Shown here in pieces: positions 1 to 5,237 of a DNA stretch of 13,432 nt (the stretch's first letter is position 1; every line of letters begins with the position of its first letter). A program made the translations under genes and the position numbers. The stretch lies in NCBI GenBank assembly GCA_030620125.1, contig JAUXFI010000027.1, positions 1 to 13,432 on the forward strand, given 5' to 3'. The DNA comes from Anaerolineae bacterium. GTDB taxonomy: Bacteria; Chloroflexota; Anaerolineae; B4-G1. The notes below the pieces were generated by a model. That model saw nothing but the letters and a program-made list of their open reading frames with translations. It ran no database searches and was not told the origin of the DNA.

Positions 1-104
1 CGTTTCGGCCAGACTGTGCTCCCAGCCCCCGTCTCGGGGGCGTCTTAGGCGAGATTCGTCCCGTAGACCCGCCCCCGGGACGGGGGCTTGGAGCCTTGGA
101 AACG
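1..104. repeat. Large GC-rich inverted repeat made of two small hairpins
   Basis: Bases 19-42 and 70-93 are inverted copies of each other, 24 nt long with 2 mismatches. A further 6-nt outer match pairs 1-6 (CGTTTC) with 99-104 (GAAACG). Each arm is also a hairpin by itself: GCCCCC-GTCTC-GGGGGC at 25-41 and GCCCCC-GGGAC-GGGGGC at 71-87. No T-tract follows, so it is not a standard terminator. The layout, two palindromes in opposite orientation, resembles REP/BIME or MITE-type intergenic elements. This class is inferred; no second copy occurs in the window. It could also end a transcript that comes from outside the window. Confidence 0.7.
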
Positions 105-136
105 AGGTGGCCCAAACGATGACCATACCCCATAGG

Positions 137-142
137 TATAAT
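137..142 (+). promoter_or_regulatory. Possible -10 box for the antitoxin-like gene
   Basis: A perfect TATAAT lies at 137-142, about 70 bases before the start codon at 211. No good -35 box sits at normal spacing (the bases around 114-119 read AAACGA), so this promoter would be weak or activator-dependent. Confidence 0.35.
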
Positions 143-210
143 TGCATCAGGGCATTGCACCGAATCCAAGTCAGAAGCGACCACCGGCCTAATGGAGTCG
201 AGGGGGAAGT

Positions 211-420
211 ATGATACAGACAGGAGTTATAGAAGACCTCAAGAGCCTTACGACCACGGAGCGACTGAATGTCATCGAAGTTGCCTTGCGCCTGATTCGC
301 GAGGACTTTCAACGGGCGGAAGAGCCGCCGACCTGGGCGGAAAGAAGAGGGCGGTTGGCTGCAGCAGCCGAGGCGCTACTACCAGATTATGCGGCGGGCG
401 GTGAACTGAGTAGATTGTGA
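211..420 (+). CDS. Small antitoxin-like protein, orphan
   Basis: This 69-residue protein begins at an ATG with a good Shine-Dalgarno (GAGGGGG, 200-206). The N-terminal half is a predicted amphipathic helix with the pattern TTTERLNVIEVALRLIRED (residues 14-32), and the C-terminal half contains ERRGRLAAAAEALLPDY (44-60). This two-part layout is what I recall from short antitoxin-like proteins of cyanobacteria and Chloroflexota that sit before a MazF/PemK-type toxin. Those relatives usually carry a longer acidic tail after this point, whereas here the chain ends at ELSRL. No toxin follows: only 6 bases separate its stop from the stop of the convergent lyase gene. It is probably a solitary or decayed antitoxin. 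The family call is from pattern memory, and no DNA-binding motif is certain. Confidence 0.6.
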   Translation: MIQTGVIEDLKSLTTTERLNVIEVALRLIREDFQRAEEPPTWAERRGRLAAAAEALLPDYAAGGELSRL

Positions 421-426
421 GACGGG

Positions 427-1836
427 TCACACTTTGTACAACAGGTCCAAAAACTGCTCGAGAAAGTCGCGCACCATACCGCTGAAGGAGACGTTGGCCG
501 CCAGGCCGTACACAGGCCCCATTTCCCCTCGTACACTCGGATTCGCCTTGACGTACTCCACAGCCGCCCTCAGATCGCCGAGGAACCTTTCTGCCAGGCC
601 GCGCTGGGTGTGCCGCAGGGTCACGCAGATGTGGAGAGCGGGGGGCAGTTGCAGGCCGTTCAGGCTCCACTTTTTCTCGGTCATATAGTCCATGATGGCG
701 TAGATGTCCAGCGTGTCCGATGCAAAGGCGACGTTGAATAACGGGTCTCCAAGCACGTAAAGCTCTGGGATCTCCTCGATTCCCCTTTTGATTGACGAAG
801 CCGTTTCCAGGATGCGCCTGGCGGCCTGCATGTATCCCTGTTCCCCCATGGCGATCATAGCCGCCCAGCACGTGGCGCTCAACGCGCCCGGCCGGCTGCC
901 GGCGAACGTGGGGGAAAAGTACAGGCCGCCTGGCCAATCGGTCGTCACATAGTACTGGTAGTGACGCAGTTCTGAACCGCGATACAGGACGACCGACGTG
1001 CCCTTGGCGGCATAGCCGTATTTGTGCGTGTCGGCTGACATGGAGGTCACGCCGGGCAGTCTGAAATCGAAGGGTGGCACGTCGTAGCCTAGTTTCTCTG
1101 CCCAGGGGAGCAGGAATCCGCCCAGGCACGCGTCCGTGTGAAAAGCTACTCCAGCCTTCCGCGCCAGTTCGGACAGGGGCTCGATGGGGTCAATGATACC
1201 GTGGGGAAACTGGGGGGCCGAGCCAACGATGACGATGGTGTTCTCGGTGATGGCCTCTCGGGTGGCGTTCACGTCGGCCTTAAAGTCGGCGCCCACCGGG
1301 ACGCGGCGCATCTCAATGTTAAAGTACTGAGCCGCCTTGTCGAAAGCTGCGTGGGCTGTGGTTGGGACGATCATCTCAGGCGCGGTGATGGTTTTCTTGT
1401 CCCTGGCCCAGTCTCGATAGGTCTTTATAGCCAGCAGGATGCTCTCGGTCCCACCCGACGAAACGGTCCCGACGATCTCGTCGCTGGTCTTGTCGGCGCC
1501 TAGCAGGTTGGCTGTCATCGTCACCACTTCCGCCTCGAATTTGGCGGCGCTCGGCCATAGGTCAGAGTGGAGCGGGTTGCTCTGTGAGTTGATGGCGTAC
1601 ACTCTGTTCTGGAACTGGATGTGCTCGTCATCGCCGTGGTACACAGCGCCAGAGGCGAAGCCTTCTTTCCACCTCGCTTCCTCCCTGGACTTTAGCACTT
1701 GCATCTCCCGAATGATCTCTTCCTCGTCGCGGCCAACTTGTGGGATGTGGGAGAAGGAGGCAAAGTCGTCCCTGTACGGCTTGACGGTGCGCTCTAGATC
1801 TTCCATCATCCCAGTAGCGAGTTCGTTGATGTCCAT
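427..1836 (-). CDS. Sphingosine-1-phosphate lyase-like PLP-dependent enzyme
   Basis: The 469-residue protein is a fold-type I PLP enzyme of the group II decarboxylase superfamily, closest to sphingosine-1-phosphate lyase. Those enzymes split a phosphorylated sphingoid base into a long-chain aldehyde and phosphoethanolamine. Visible signatures are VSSGGTES (125-132, phosphate-binding loop), His162 in [11 protein letters not shown] (likely ring stacking), HTDACLGG (233-240, Asp235 toward the pyridine nitrogen), [14 protein letters not shown] (267-280, Lys272 as Schiff-base lysine) and [10 protein letters not shown] (308-317). The C-terminal part ([23 protein letters not shown]) also follows the eukaryotic lyase. 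Unlike the eukaryotic enzyme it has no N-terminal membrane helix, as in known bacterial forms. The start at 1836 has a GGAGG 5 bases upstream; the frame stays open further up but that part overlaps pyrD. It is the last gene of the pyr operon, 17 bases after pyrD. Another amine or amino-acid decarboxylase activity is possible. Confidence 0.87.
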   Translation of the reverse strand: MDINELATGMMEDLERTVKPYRDDFASFSHIPQVGRDEEEIIREMQVLKSREEARWKEGFASGAVYHGDDEHIQFQNRVYAINSQSNPLHSDLWPSAAKFEAEVVTMTANLLGADKTSDEIVGTVSSGGTESILLAIKTYRDWARDKKTITAPEMIVPTTAHAAFDKAAQYFNIEMRRVPVGADFKADVNATREAITENTIVIVGSAPQFPHGIIDPIEPLSELARKAGVAFHTDACLGGFLLPWAEKLGYDVPPFDFRLPGVTSMSADTHKYGYAAKGTSVVLYRGSELRHYQYYVTTDWPGGLYFSPTFAGSRPGALSATCWAAMIAMGEQGYMQAARRILETASSIKRGIEEIPELYVLGDPLFNVAFASDTLDIYAIMDYMTEKKWSLNGLQLPPALHICVTLRHTQRGLAERFLGDLRAAVEYVKANPSVRGEMGPVYGLAANVSFSGMVRDFLEQFLDLLYKV

Positions 1837-1853
1837 TTTTGCCTCCAGGTAGT

Positions 1854-2786
1854 TCAGATGAGGGCCCGGCCCCGCAATGGTTGCAAATTGCTGTACTCGT
1901 GCCGCTCCATATAGTCCCGCAACTCGTCGCATACCTCCCGGAAGACCTCCATCCCCCGGTAGCGGATGGCTGAGCCAATGCCGACGGCGGTAGCGCCCAC
2001 CAGGAGCATCTCCACCACGTCCCGCCCGGTCGTCACGCCGCCCACCGCTATCACCGGTACGTCCACCGCCTGGCAGATGTCGCGCACGCAGCGGACGGCG
2101 ATGGGGCGTATGGCCGGGCCGCTCACGCCGCCGGTGCCGTGGGCCAGCACCGGCCTGCGGGTTTCAATGTCCAGGATCAGCCCCGGTCCCAGGCTGTTGA
2201 TGGCGGTGATGCCGTCGGCGCCGGCCTCCGCCACCGCTTGAGCGATCTTTACCACATTGGTCACGTTGGGAGAGAGTTTCAGCAGCACCGGGATGTCGGT
2301 ATTCTGTTTCACCCGTCGCGTGACCTGGGCTGCGACGTAGGGGTCGGCGGCGAACATTAGCCGGTAGCGGTCGTCTATGTTGGGGCAGGAGATGTTGACT
2401 TCGATGAGGTCGGGTTCGGCTTCGGAGATGAAGCGGGCGATGGTGCCAAAATCGTAGATGGACTCGGCAAAGATGCTGGCGATGACCGGCACGCCCAGCG
2501 GGGCCAGTTTCTCTTTCGCGGCCCGGATCTCTTCTACCATCACCTCGACGCCGGGGTTGGAGAGGCCCACGGCGTTGATGAGCCCAGGCCCCCAGTCCAG
2601 GATGGTCGGGTTGGGGTAGCCGGGGCGGGGTTTGAGGCTGCACGACTTGGTGGTGGTCCCACCTGCGCCAGCTCTCGCCACGCGCGCGATGACCTCGTGG
2701 CTGAGGCCCAGGATGCCTGAAGCCAGGATTGTTGGGTTGGGCAGGCGGACCCCGCACAGGTTGACGGTCAAGTCAGGCCCATTCAT
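1854..2786 (-). CDS. pyrD: Dihydroorotate dehydrogenase, class 1B-like catalytic subunit
   Basis: PyrD oxidises dihydroorotate to orotate with FMN, the fourth step of UMP synthesis. The 310-residue protein is a complete TIM barrel. It shows GGTTTKS (42-48, Lys47 near FMN), NAVGLSNPG (71-79), NISCPN (131-136) with Cys134 as the catalytic base, LKLSPN (169-174, Lys170), AINSLGPG (195-202) and the FMN phosphate site AVGGV (247-251) with [11 protein letters not shown] (263-273). A cysteine base in NISCPN and the length indicate class 1, subtype B-like. Subtype 1B normally works with an iron-sulfur/FAD subunit, PyrK, and none is in this window. The ATG at 2786 lies 27 bases after the pyrE stop and has no clear Shine-Dalgarno, so reinitiation from pyrE is likely. 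It is the third gene of the pyrF-pyrE-pyrD operon. Confidence 0.95.
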   Translation of the reverse strand: MNGPDLTVNLCGVRLPNPTILASGILGLSHEVIARVARAGAGGTTTKSCSLKPRPGYPNPTILDWGPGLINAVGLSNPGVEVMVEEIRAAKEKLAPLGVPVIASIFAESIYDFGTIARFISEAEPDLIEVNISCPNIDDRYRLMFAADPYVAAQVTRRVKQNTDIPVLLKLSPNVTNVVKIAQAVAEAGADGITAINSLGPGLILDIETRRPVLAHGTGGVSGPAIRPIAVRCVRDICQAVDVPVIAVGGVTTGRDVVEMLLVGATAVGIGSAIRYRGMEVFREVCDELRDYMERHEYSNLQPLRGRALI

Positions 2787-2793
2787 CGAACTG

Positions 2794-2816
2794 CGAATCC
2801 CGAATTCACGAATCTA
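2794..2816. repeat. Short degenerate tandem repeat at the pyrE-pyrD junction
   Basis: Three imperfect copies of a CGAATYC unit lie side by side (CGAATCC, CGAATTCA, CGAATCTA). They fill most of the pyrE-pyrD spacer and include the pyrE stop codon. The same kind of low-complexity DNA appears at the pyrF-pyrE junction. Confidence 0.45.
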
Positions 2817-3425
2817 TGAACCCCAAAGATAGGCCAGGACTTTAGCGTGCTGGGCGGGCGTGATGCGACCTGTCTCCCGTAGCACGTCCAGTATCTCGGC
2901 GAGCCGGAGGACGGCGTGCAGACGGTAGCCGCGCTGGGCCAGGTCTTGCTCGCCGCCCTGCTCCCGGTCTATGAGCACCAGCACGTCGCGCACGGTGAGG
3001 CCGGCTGCCTCCAGCGGCGCAATGGCCTCCAGTTTGCTATCTCCCCGGGTGATCAGGTCGTCCACCAGGAGCACCGTCTCTCCCGGCTCGAAACCTCCCT
3101 CGATGGCGCGGCGGGTGCCGTGGGCCTTGACCTCGCGGCGTGGGTAGATCAGTGGCCGCTCCATCTCCAGCGCCAACGCTACCCCGATGGGCAAGCCTGC
3201 GTAGGGAATGGCGGCGAAACGGTCGAACTCGAGTCCTCGGGCAACCTCGGCCATCGCGTGGGCTGCGTCGCGCAGCAGCGACGGGTGGCTCACCAGCAGT
3301 CGCAGGTCAACGTAGATGGGGGAGGTGAGGCCGGATTTGAGGGTGAAGGAGCCGAATTGGACGCAGTTGGCGTCGAAGAGTGCGGTGGGCAAATTGGTAG
3401 ATTGGTAGATTGGTAGATTGGTCAT
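2814..3425 (-). CDS. pyrE: Orotate phosphoribosyltransferase
   Basis: PyrE joins orotate to PRPP to give OMP, the fifth step of UMP synthesis. The 203-residue protein has the family core [12 protein letters not shown] (21-32), [12 protein letters not shown] (74-85), [11 protein letters not shown] (94-104) with the catalytic-loop lysine, and the PRPP-binding motif [14 protein letters not shown] (118-131). The ATG at 3425 overlaps the pyrF stop as ATGA, so translation is coupled. The frame stays open upstream, but that part overlaps pyrF and is Arg/Pro-rich shadow sequence. The first 12 residues, [12 protein letters not shown], are encoded by an 8-bp tandem repeat and do not look like a normal PyrE N-terminus. 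An in-frame TTG at codon 12 is an alternative start. The start is the only doubtful part. Confidence 0.94.
   Translation of the reverse strand: MTNLPIYQSTNLPTALFDANCVQFGSFTLKSGLTSPIYVDLRLLVSHPSLLRDAAHAMAEVARGLEFDRFAAIPYAGLPIGVALALEMERPLIYPRREVKAHGTRRAIEGGFEPGETVLLVDDLITRGDSKLEAIAPLEAAGLTVRDVLVLIDREQGGEQDLAQRGYRLHAVLRLAEILDVLRETGRITPAQHAKVLAYLWGS
3393..3422. repeat. 8-bp tandem repeat over the pyrE start
   Basis: ATTGGTAG (plus strand) is repeated 3.75 times without mismatch, at 3393-3400, 3401-3408, 3409-3416 and partly 3417-3422. It lies just inside the coding sequence of pyrE and reaches the pyrF stop. Since 8 is not a multiple of 3, gain or loss of one copy would shift the pyrE frame from the current ATG. 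Confidence 0.9.
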
Positions 3426-4243
3426 TGTCGTTCTGTGTTGATCTGGTCGCGCAGGGTTAGGGCGGCGGCGCGGGCGGCTGCGGCAAAGTCTGGCCCTGGC
3501 GAGGCGTAGATGATGCCGCGCGAGGAGTTGATGACTGGGCCGATGCCACCGGTGGTTCGGCCGTGCGCGACTACAGCCGGCAGGCTGCCGCCCTGTGCGC
3601 CGACGCCTGGGACGAGGAACGGCAGGTCGGGCGCGACTTGCCGCAAGCGTGCCAGTTCTTCTGGATAGGTGGCTCCGACGACCAGGCCGCAGGCGCCTGG
3701 GTGTTCGGTGTCCCATTCCACTGCCAGCCGAGCGACTTGCTCGTACAGCGGGCGATTCTCTACGACGAGGTCTTGCAGGTCAGGGGCGGAGGGGTTAGAC
3801 GTGCGGGCCAGGAGAAAGATGCCATGCTTCTCGTCGGCCAGGAAGGGGCGCAGAGCATCCAGGCCCAGGTAGGGGTTGGCCGTGACACTATCTACGCCCA
3901 GTGTCTCGAAGGCGGCGCGGGCGTAGGCGGCGGCGGTGTGTCCCACGTCGCCGAACTTGCCGTCGAGGATGACGGGCAGGTTGTCCGGGATGCAGGCGAT
4001 GAGGTCCTGGAGTGCGCGCAGGCCCGCAGGCCCCTCGGCCAGCCAGAAGCCCAGGTTGGGCTTGTAGGCGCAGGCCAGGTCGGCGGTGGCCTCGACGATG
4101 GCGCGACCGAAGGCGAACAACGGATTCCCATTTTCAGAGTCCAGCAAGCTCCTGGGTAGTCGTTCCATCACTGGATCGAGGCCGATGCAGAGCCAGGAGT
4201 TGTTGGTCTGTTGGGCTGTCGCGAGTTTGTCTGCAAAGGTCAT
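3422..4243 (-). CDS. pyrF: Orotidine-5'-phosphate decarboxylase, long subfamily
   Basis: PyrF decarboxylates OMP to UMP, the last step of the pathway. The 273-residue length fits the long (type 2) subfamily, not the ~230-residue E. coli type. Motifs are CIGLDP (19-24), AYKPNLGFW (59-67), the catalytic [10 protein letters not shown] (94-103) with Lys96 and Asp99 of the DxKxxD signature, TANPYLG (121-127), [11 protein letters not shown] (209-219) and SRGI (241-244, phosphate binding). The ATG at 4243 has a strong Shine-Dalgarno, AAAGGAG, 6 bases upstream; the frame is open up to 4297 but that part crosses the terminator hairpin. It is the first gene of the minus-strand operon and lies behind an attenuator-like leader. 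Its stop overlaps the start of pyrE by 4 bases. Confidence 0.95.
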   Translation of the reverse strand: MTFADKLATAQQTNNSWLCIGLDPVMERLPRSLLDSENGNPLFAFGRAIVEATADLACAYKPNLGFWLAEGPAGLRALQDLIACIPDNLPVILDGKFGDVGHTAAAYARAAFETLGVDSVTANPYLGLDALRPFLADEKHGIFLLARTSNPSAPDLQDLVVENRPLYEQVARLAVEWDTEHPGACGLVVGATYPEELARLRQVAPDLPFLVPGVGAQGGSLPAVVAHGRTTGGIGPVINSSRGIIYASPGPDFAAAARAAALTLRDQINTERQ

Positions 4244-4248
4244 TGTTA

Positions 4249-4261
4249 CTCCTTTTGGAGG
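4249..4261 (-). promoter_or_regulatory. Small hairpin that can cover the pyrF ribosome binding site
   Basis: The minus-strand RNA reads CCUCC-AAAA-GGAG just before UAACAAUG. CUCC can pair with GGAG of the Shine-Dalgarno across an AAAA loop (4 bp). It is short, so it would only tune translation, but it lies directly after the T-tract of the upstream terminator. Confidence 0.4.
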
Positions 4262-4267
4262 CGGGAT

Positions 4268-4302
4268 AAAAAAAAAGACCTCTGAACAGGAGTCCAAAGG
4301 TC
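4268..4302 (-). terminator. Intrinsic terminator in the pyrF leader (attenuator candidate)
   Basis: On the minus strand, 4302-4277 form a hairpin with a 10-bp stem (two G-U pairs; 5' arm GACCTTTGGA, loop CTCCTG), followed by nine T at 4276-4268. It lies between the promoter at 4393-4421 and the pyrF start at 4243, so transcripts from that promoter must pass it. This is the layout of an attenuator. I could not identify a convincing PyrR-binding motif or an alternative antiterminator by eye. Confidence 0.8.
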
Positions 4303-4384
4303 AGGGAAAACACCTCAAGTGAGGAGAGCAAGTCTCCCCCTGTGCACCGCGTTTCAGATCGGCCGAGAGCCATTCTCCAGACAT
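4301..4384 (-). CDS. Possible leader peptide of the pyr operon
   Basis: An ATG at 4384 opens a 27-codon frame (starting MSGEWLSADLKRG, ending HLRCFP) whose TGA covers the first bases of the terminator hairpin. The ATG lies 9 bases past the -10 box, so the message could be leaderless or nearly so. Translation up to the stop would place a ribosome at the hairpin base and could influence its folding. A second ATG at 4375 in another frame would read through the hairpin into pyrF. There is no Shine-Dalgarno and no codon run specific to one amino acid, so this is only a candidate. Confidence 0.3.
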   Translation of the reverse strand: MSGEWLSADLKRGAQGETCSPHLRCFP

Positions 4385-4392
4385 CGCGCAGG

Positions 4393-4421
4393 AGTATACC
4401 GCAATTGGCAGGAGGTGTCAA
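4393..4421 (-). promoter_or_regulatory. Sigma-70-type promoter of the pyr operon
   Basis: On the minus strand, TTGACA (4421-4416), a 17-base spacer and TATACT (4398-4393) form a near-consensus promoter. The start of transcription should be near 4384-4387, which gives a leader of about 140 bases before pyrF. It is the only strong promoter seen for pyrF, pyrE, pyrD and the lyase. Confidence 0.85.
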
Positions 4422-4428
4422 GTTGCAG

Positions 4429-4457
4429 TTGCGGCGGCGGTCGTGTTGTGATAGAAT
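4429..4457 (+). promoter_or_regulatory. Probable promoter of the DUF433/DUF5615 pair
   Basis: TTGCGG (4429-4434), a 17-base spacer and TAGAAT (4452-4457) point toward the antitoxin gene at 4510. The -35 box is only 7 bases from the -35 box of the divergent pyr promoter, so a regulator bound here could affect both. Confidence 0.5.
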
Positions 4458-4509
4458 TGGTATGGTGGAAGCGGTACACACTAATCGGGCGGGTTGGAGA
4501 GGAAGCGAC

Positions 4510-4878
4510 ATGACGGTGGAAATGAATGTCCAGCAACTTTATACTGAGTTGAGTGAGATCAAAGCATTGTTGCACAAGTTGGAGAGGGTAGTGGGATTGC
4601 CCCGTATGCAGACAGAACATCCTCACATTGTGCGGGTCGAGGGTGTGTGCGGTGGGCGAGCCATTGTGGCCGGAACACGAATCAGTGTTCGTACTCTTGT
4701 CGAGCGTACACGTCTGGGCGGTTTTCCCGAGCAGATCGTGGCTGACTACCCGCCTCTAACGTTGGCTCAGGTGTACGACGCGCTGAGCTACTACCACGAG
4801 CACAAGGCTGAGATTGAGAGTGAGGTCGTAGCCAATGAAGAGGCGCTGGCATGGGTGACGAAGCAGAGCACCGCGTAA
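4510..4878 (+). CDS. DUF433 family antitoxin
   Basis: This 122-residue protein has a DUF433 domain at about 43-100: VEGVCGGRAIVAGTRISVRTL is followed by EQIVADYPPLTLAQVYDALSYY, the helix-turn-helix-like pattern of the family. DUF433 proteins usually pair with a PIN-like DUF5615 toxin as antitoxin and probable autorepressor, and such a gene follows directly. The first 35 residues form an extra helical segment (VQQLYTELSEIKALLHKLERVV), maybe for oligomerisation. The ATG at 4510 has GAGAGGAAG upstream; the frame is open back to 4342, but that part crosses the pyr promoter region and lacks a ribosome site. The stop overlaps the toxin by 28 bases. Confidence 0.85.
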   Translation: MTVEMNVQQLYTELSEIKALLHKLERVVGLPRMQTEHPHIVRVEGVCGGRAIVAGTRISVRTLVERTRLGGFPEQIVADYPPLTLAQVYDALSYYHEHKAEIESEVVANEEALAWVTKQSTA

Positions 4879-5237
4879 AGCTCTACCTCGACCACGATAT
4901 CAGCTATCGGTTGGCCGAGCAGTTGCGTGCCCGCGGTCACAATGCTATCGGAGCATGGGAAGTGGGCAATGCTAGTTTGGATGATGTGGCCCAACTTGAG
5001 TACGCCGCTAGCCAGAGTCGCGTTCTAGTGACCTGTAACGCACAGGACTTTGTGCCGCACTACTTGGCATGGTGGAACGCTGGTCGGCATCACAGCGGCA
5101 TCGTCATTTCCCAGCAACTGGAGTTTGGCGAGATGCTGCGCCGGCTGGTCCTTTTTGTCGAGACCGTCACCGCTGAGGAAATGCGTGACATGATCCGCAA
5201 TTTGGCGGAATTCAGGGAGAGACGTTTTCCTGTTTGA
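4851..5237 (+). CDS. DUF5615 PIN-like toxin
   Basis: The 128-residue protein fits the DUF5615 family of PIN-like nucleases, the usual toxin partner of DUF433 proteins. It starts VKLYLDHDISYRLAEQLRARGH (9-30), with the N-terminal acidic residues Asp14 and Asp16. SLDDVAQLEYAASQSRVLVTCNAQDF (42-67) follows, with Asp44/Asp45 and Asp66 as candidate metal ligands. The ATG at 4851 lies inside the antitoxin gene (28-base overlap) with an AGAGG upstream, typical of coupled toxin-antitoxin translation. RNA is the inferred target from the PIN fold, but no activity can be read from the sequence. A glycosyltransferase frame overlaps its last codons. Confidence 0.83.
   Translation: MGDEAEHRVKLYLDHDISYRLAEQLRARGHNAIGAWEVGNASLDDVAQLEYAASQSRVLVTCNAQDFVPHYLAWWNAGRHHSGIVISQQLEFGEMLRRLVLFVETVTAEEMRDMIRNLAEFRERRFPV

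Noticed and set aside
272..1129. 285-codon minus-strand frame inside the lyase gene
   Set aside because: Arg-rich composition and full overlap with a gene that has clear motifs; a GC-driven shadow.
1837..1932. Upstream extension of the lyase gene (32 further residues)
   Set aside because: It overlaps the pyrD 3' end, does not resemble the family, and the ATG at 1836 has a strong ribosome site.
3393..3422. CRISPR repeats
   Set aside because: The unit is 8 bp and contiguous without spacers, so it is a simple tandem repeat.
3426..3716. Upstream extension of pyrE (97 residues)
   Set aside because: Arg/Pro-rich shadow of pyrF in another frame; the ATGA junction and family length support 3425.
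4321..4356. T-box-like ACCGCG on the plus strand
   Set aside because: Only the six-base core matches, with no specifier stem, no terminator on that strand and no aminoacyl-tRNA gene downstream.
4243..4390. PyrR-binding site in the pyrF leader
   Set aside because: No stretch fits the known PyrR loop consensus convincingly, and no pyrR gene is visible.
4342..4509. N-terminal extension of the DUF433 protein
   Set aside because: It crosses both divergent promoters and has no ribosome site; the ATG at 4510 does.
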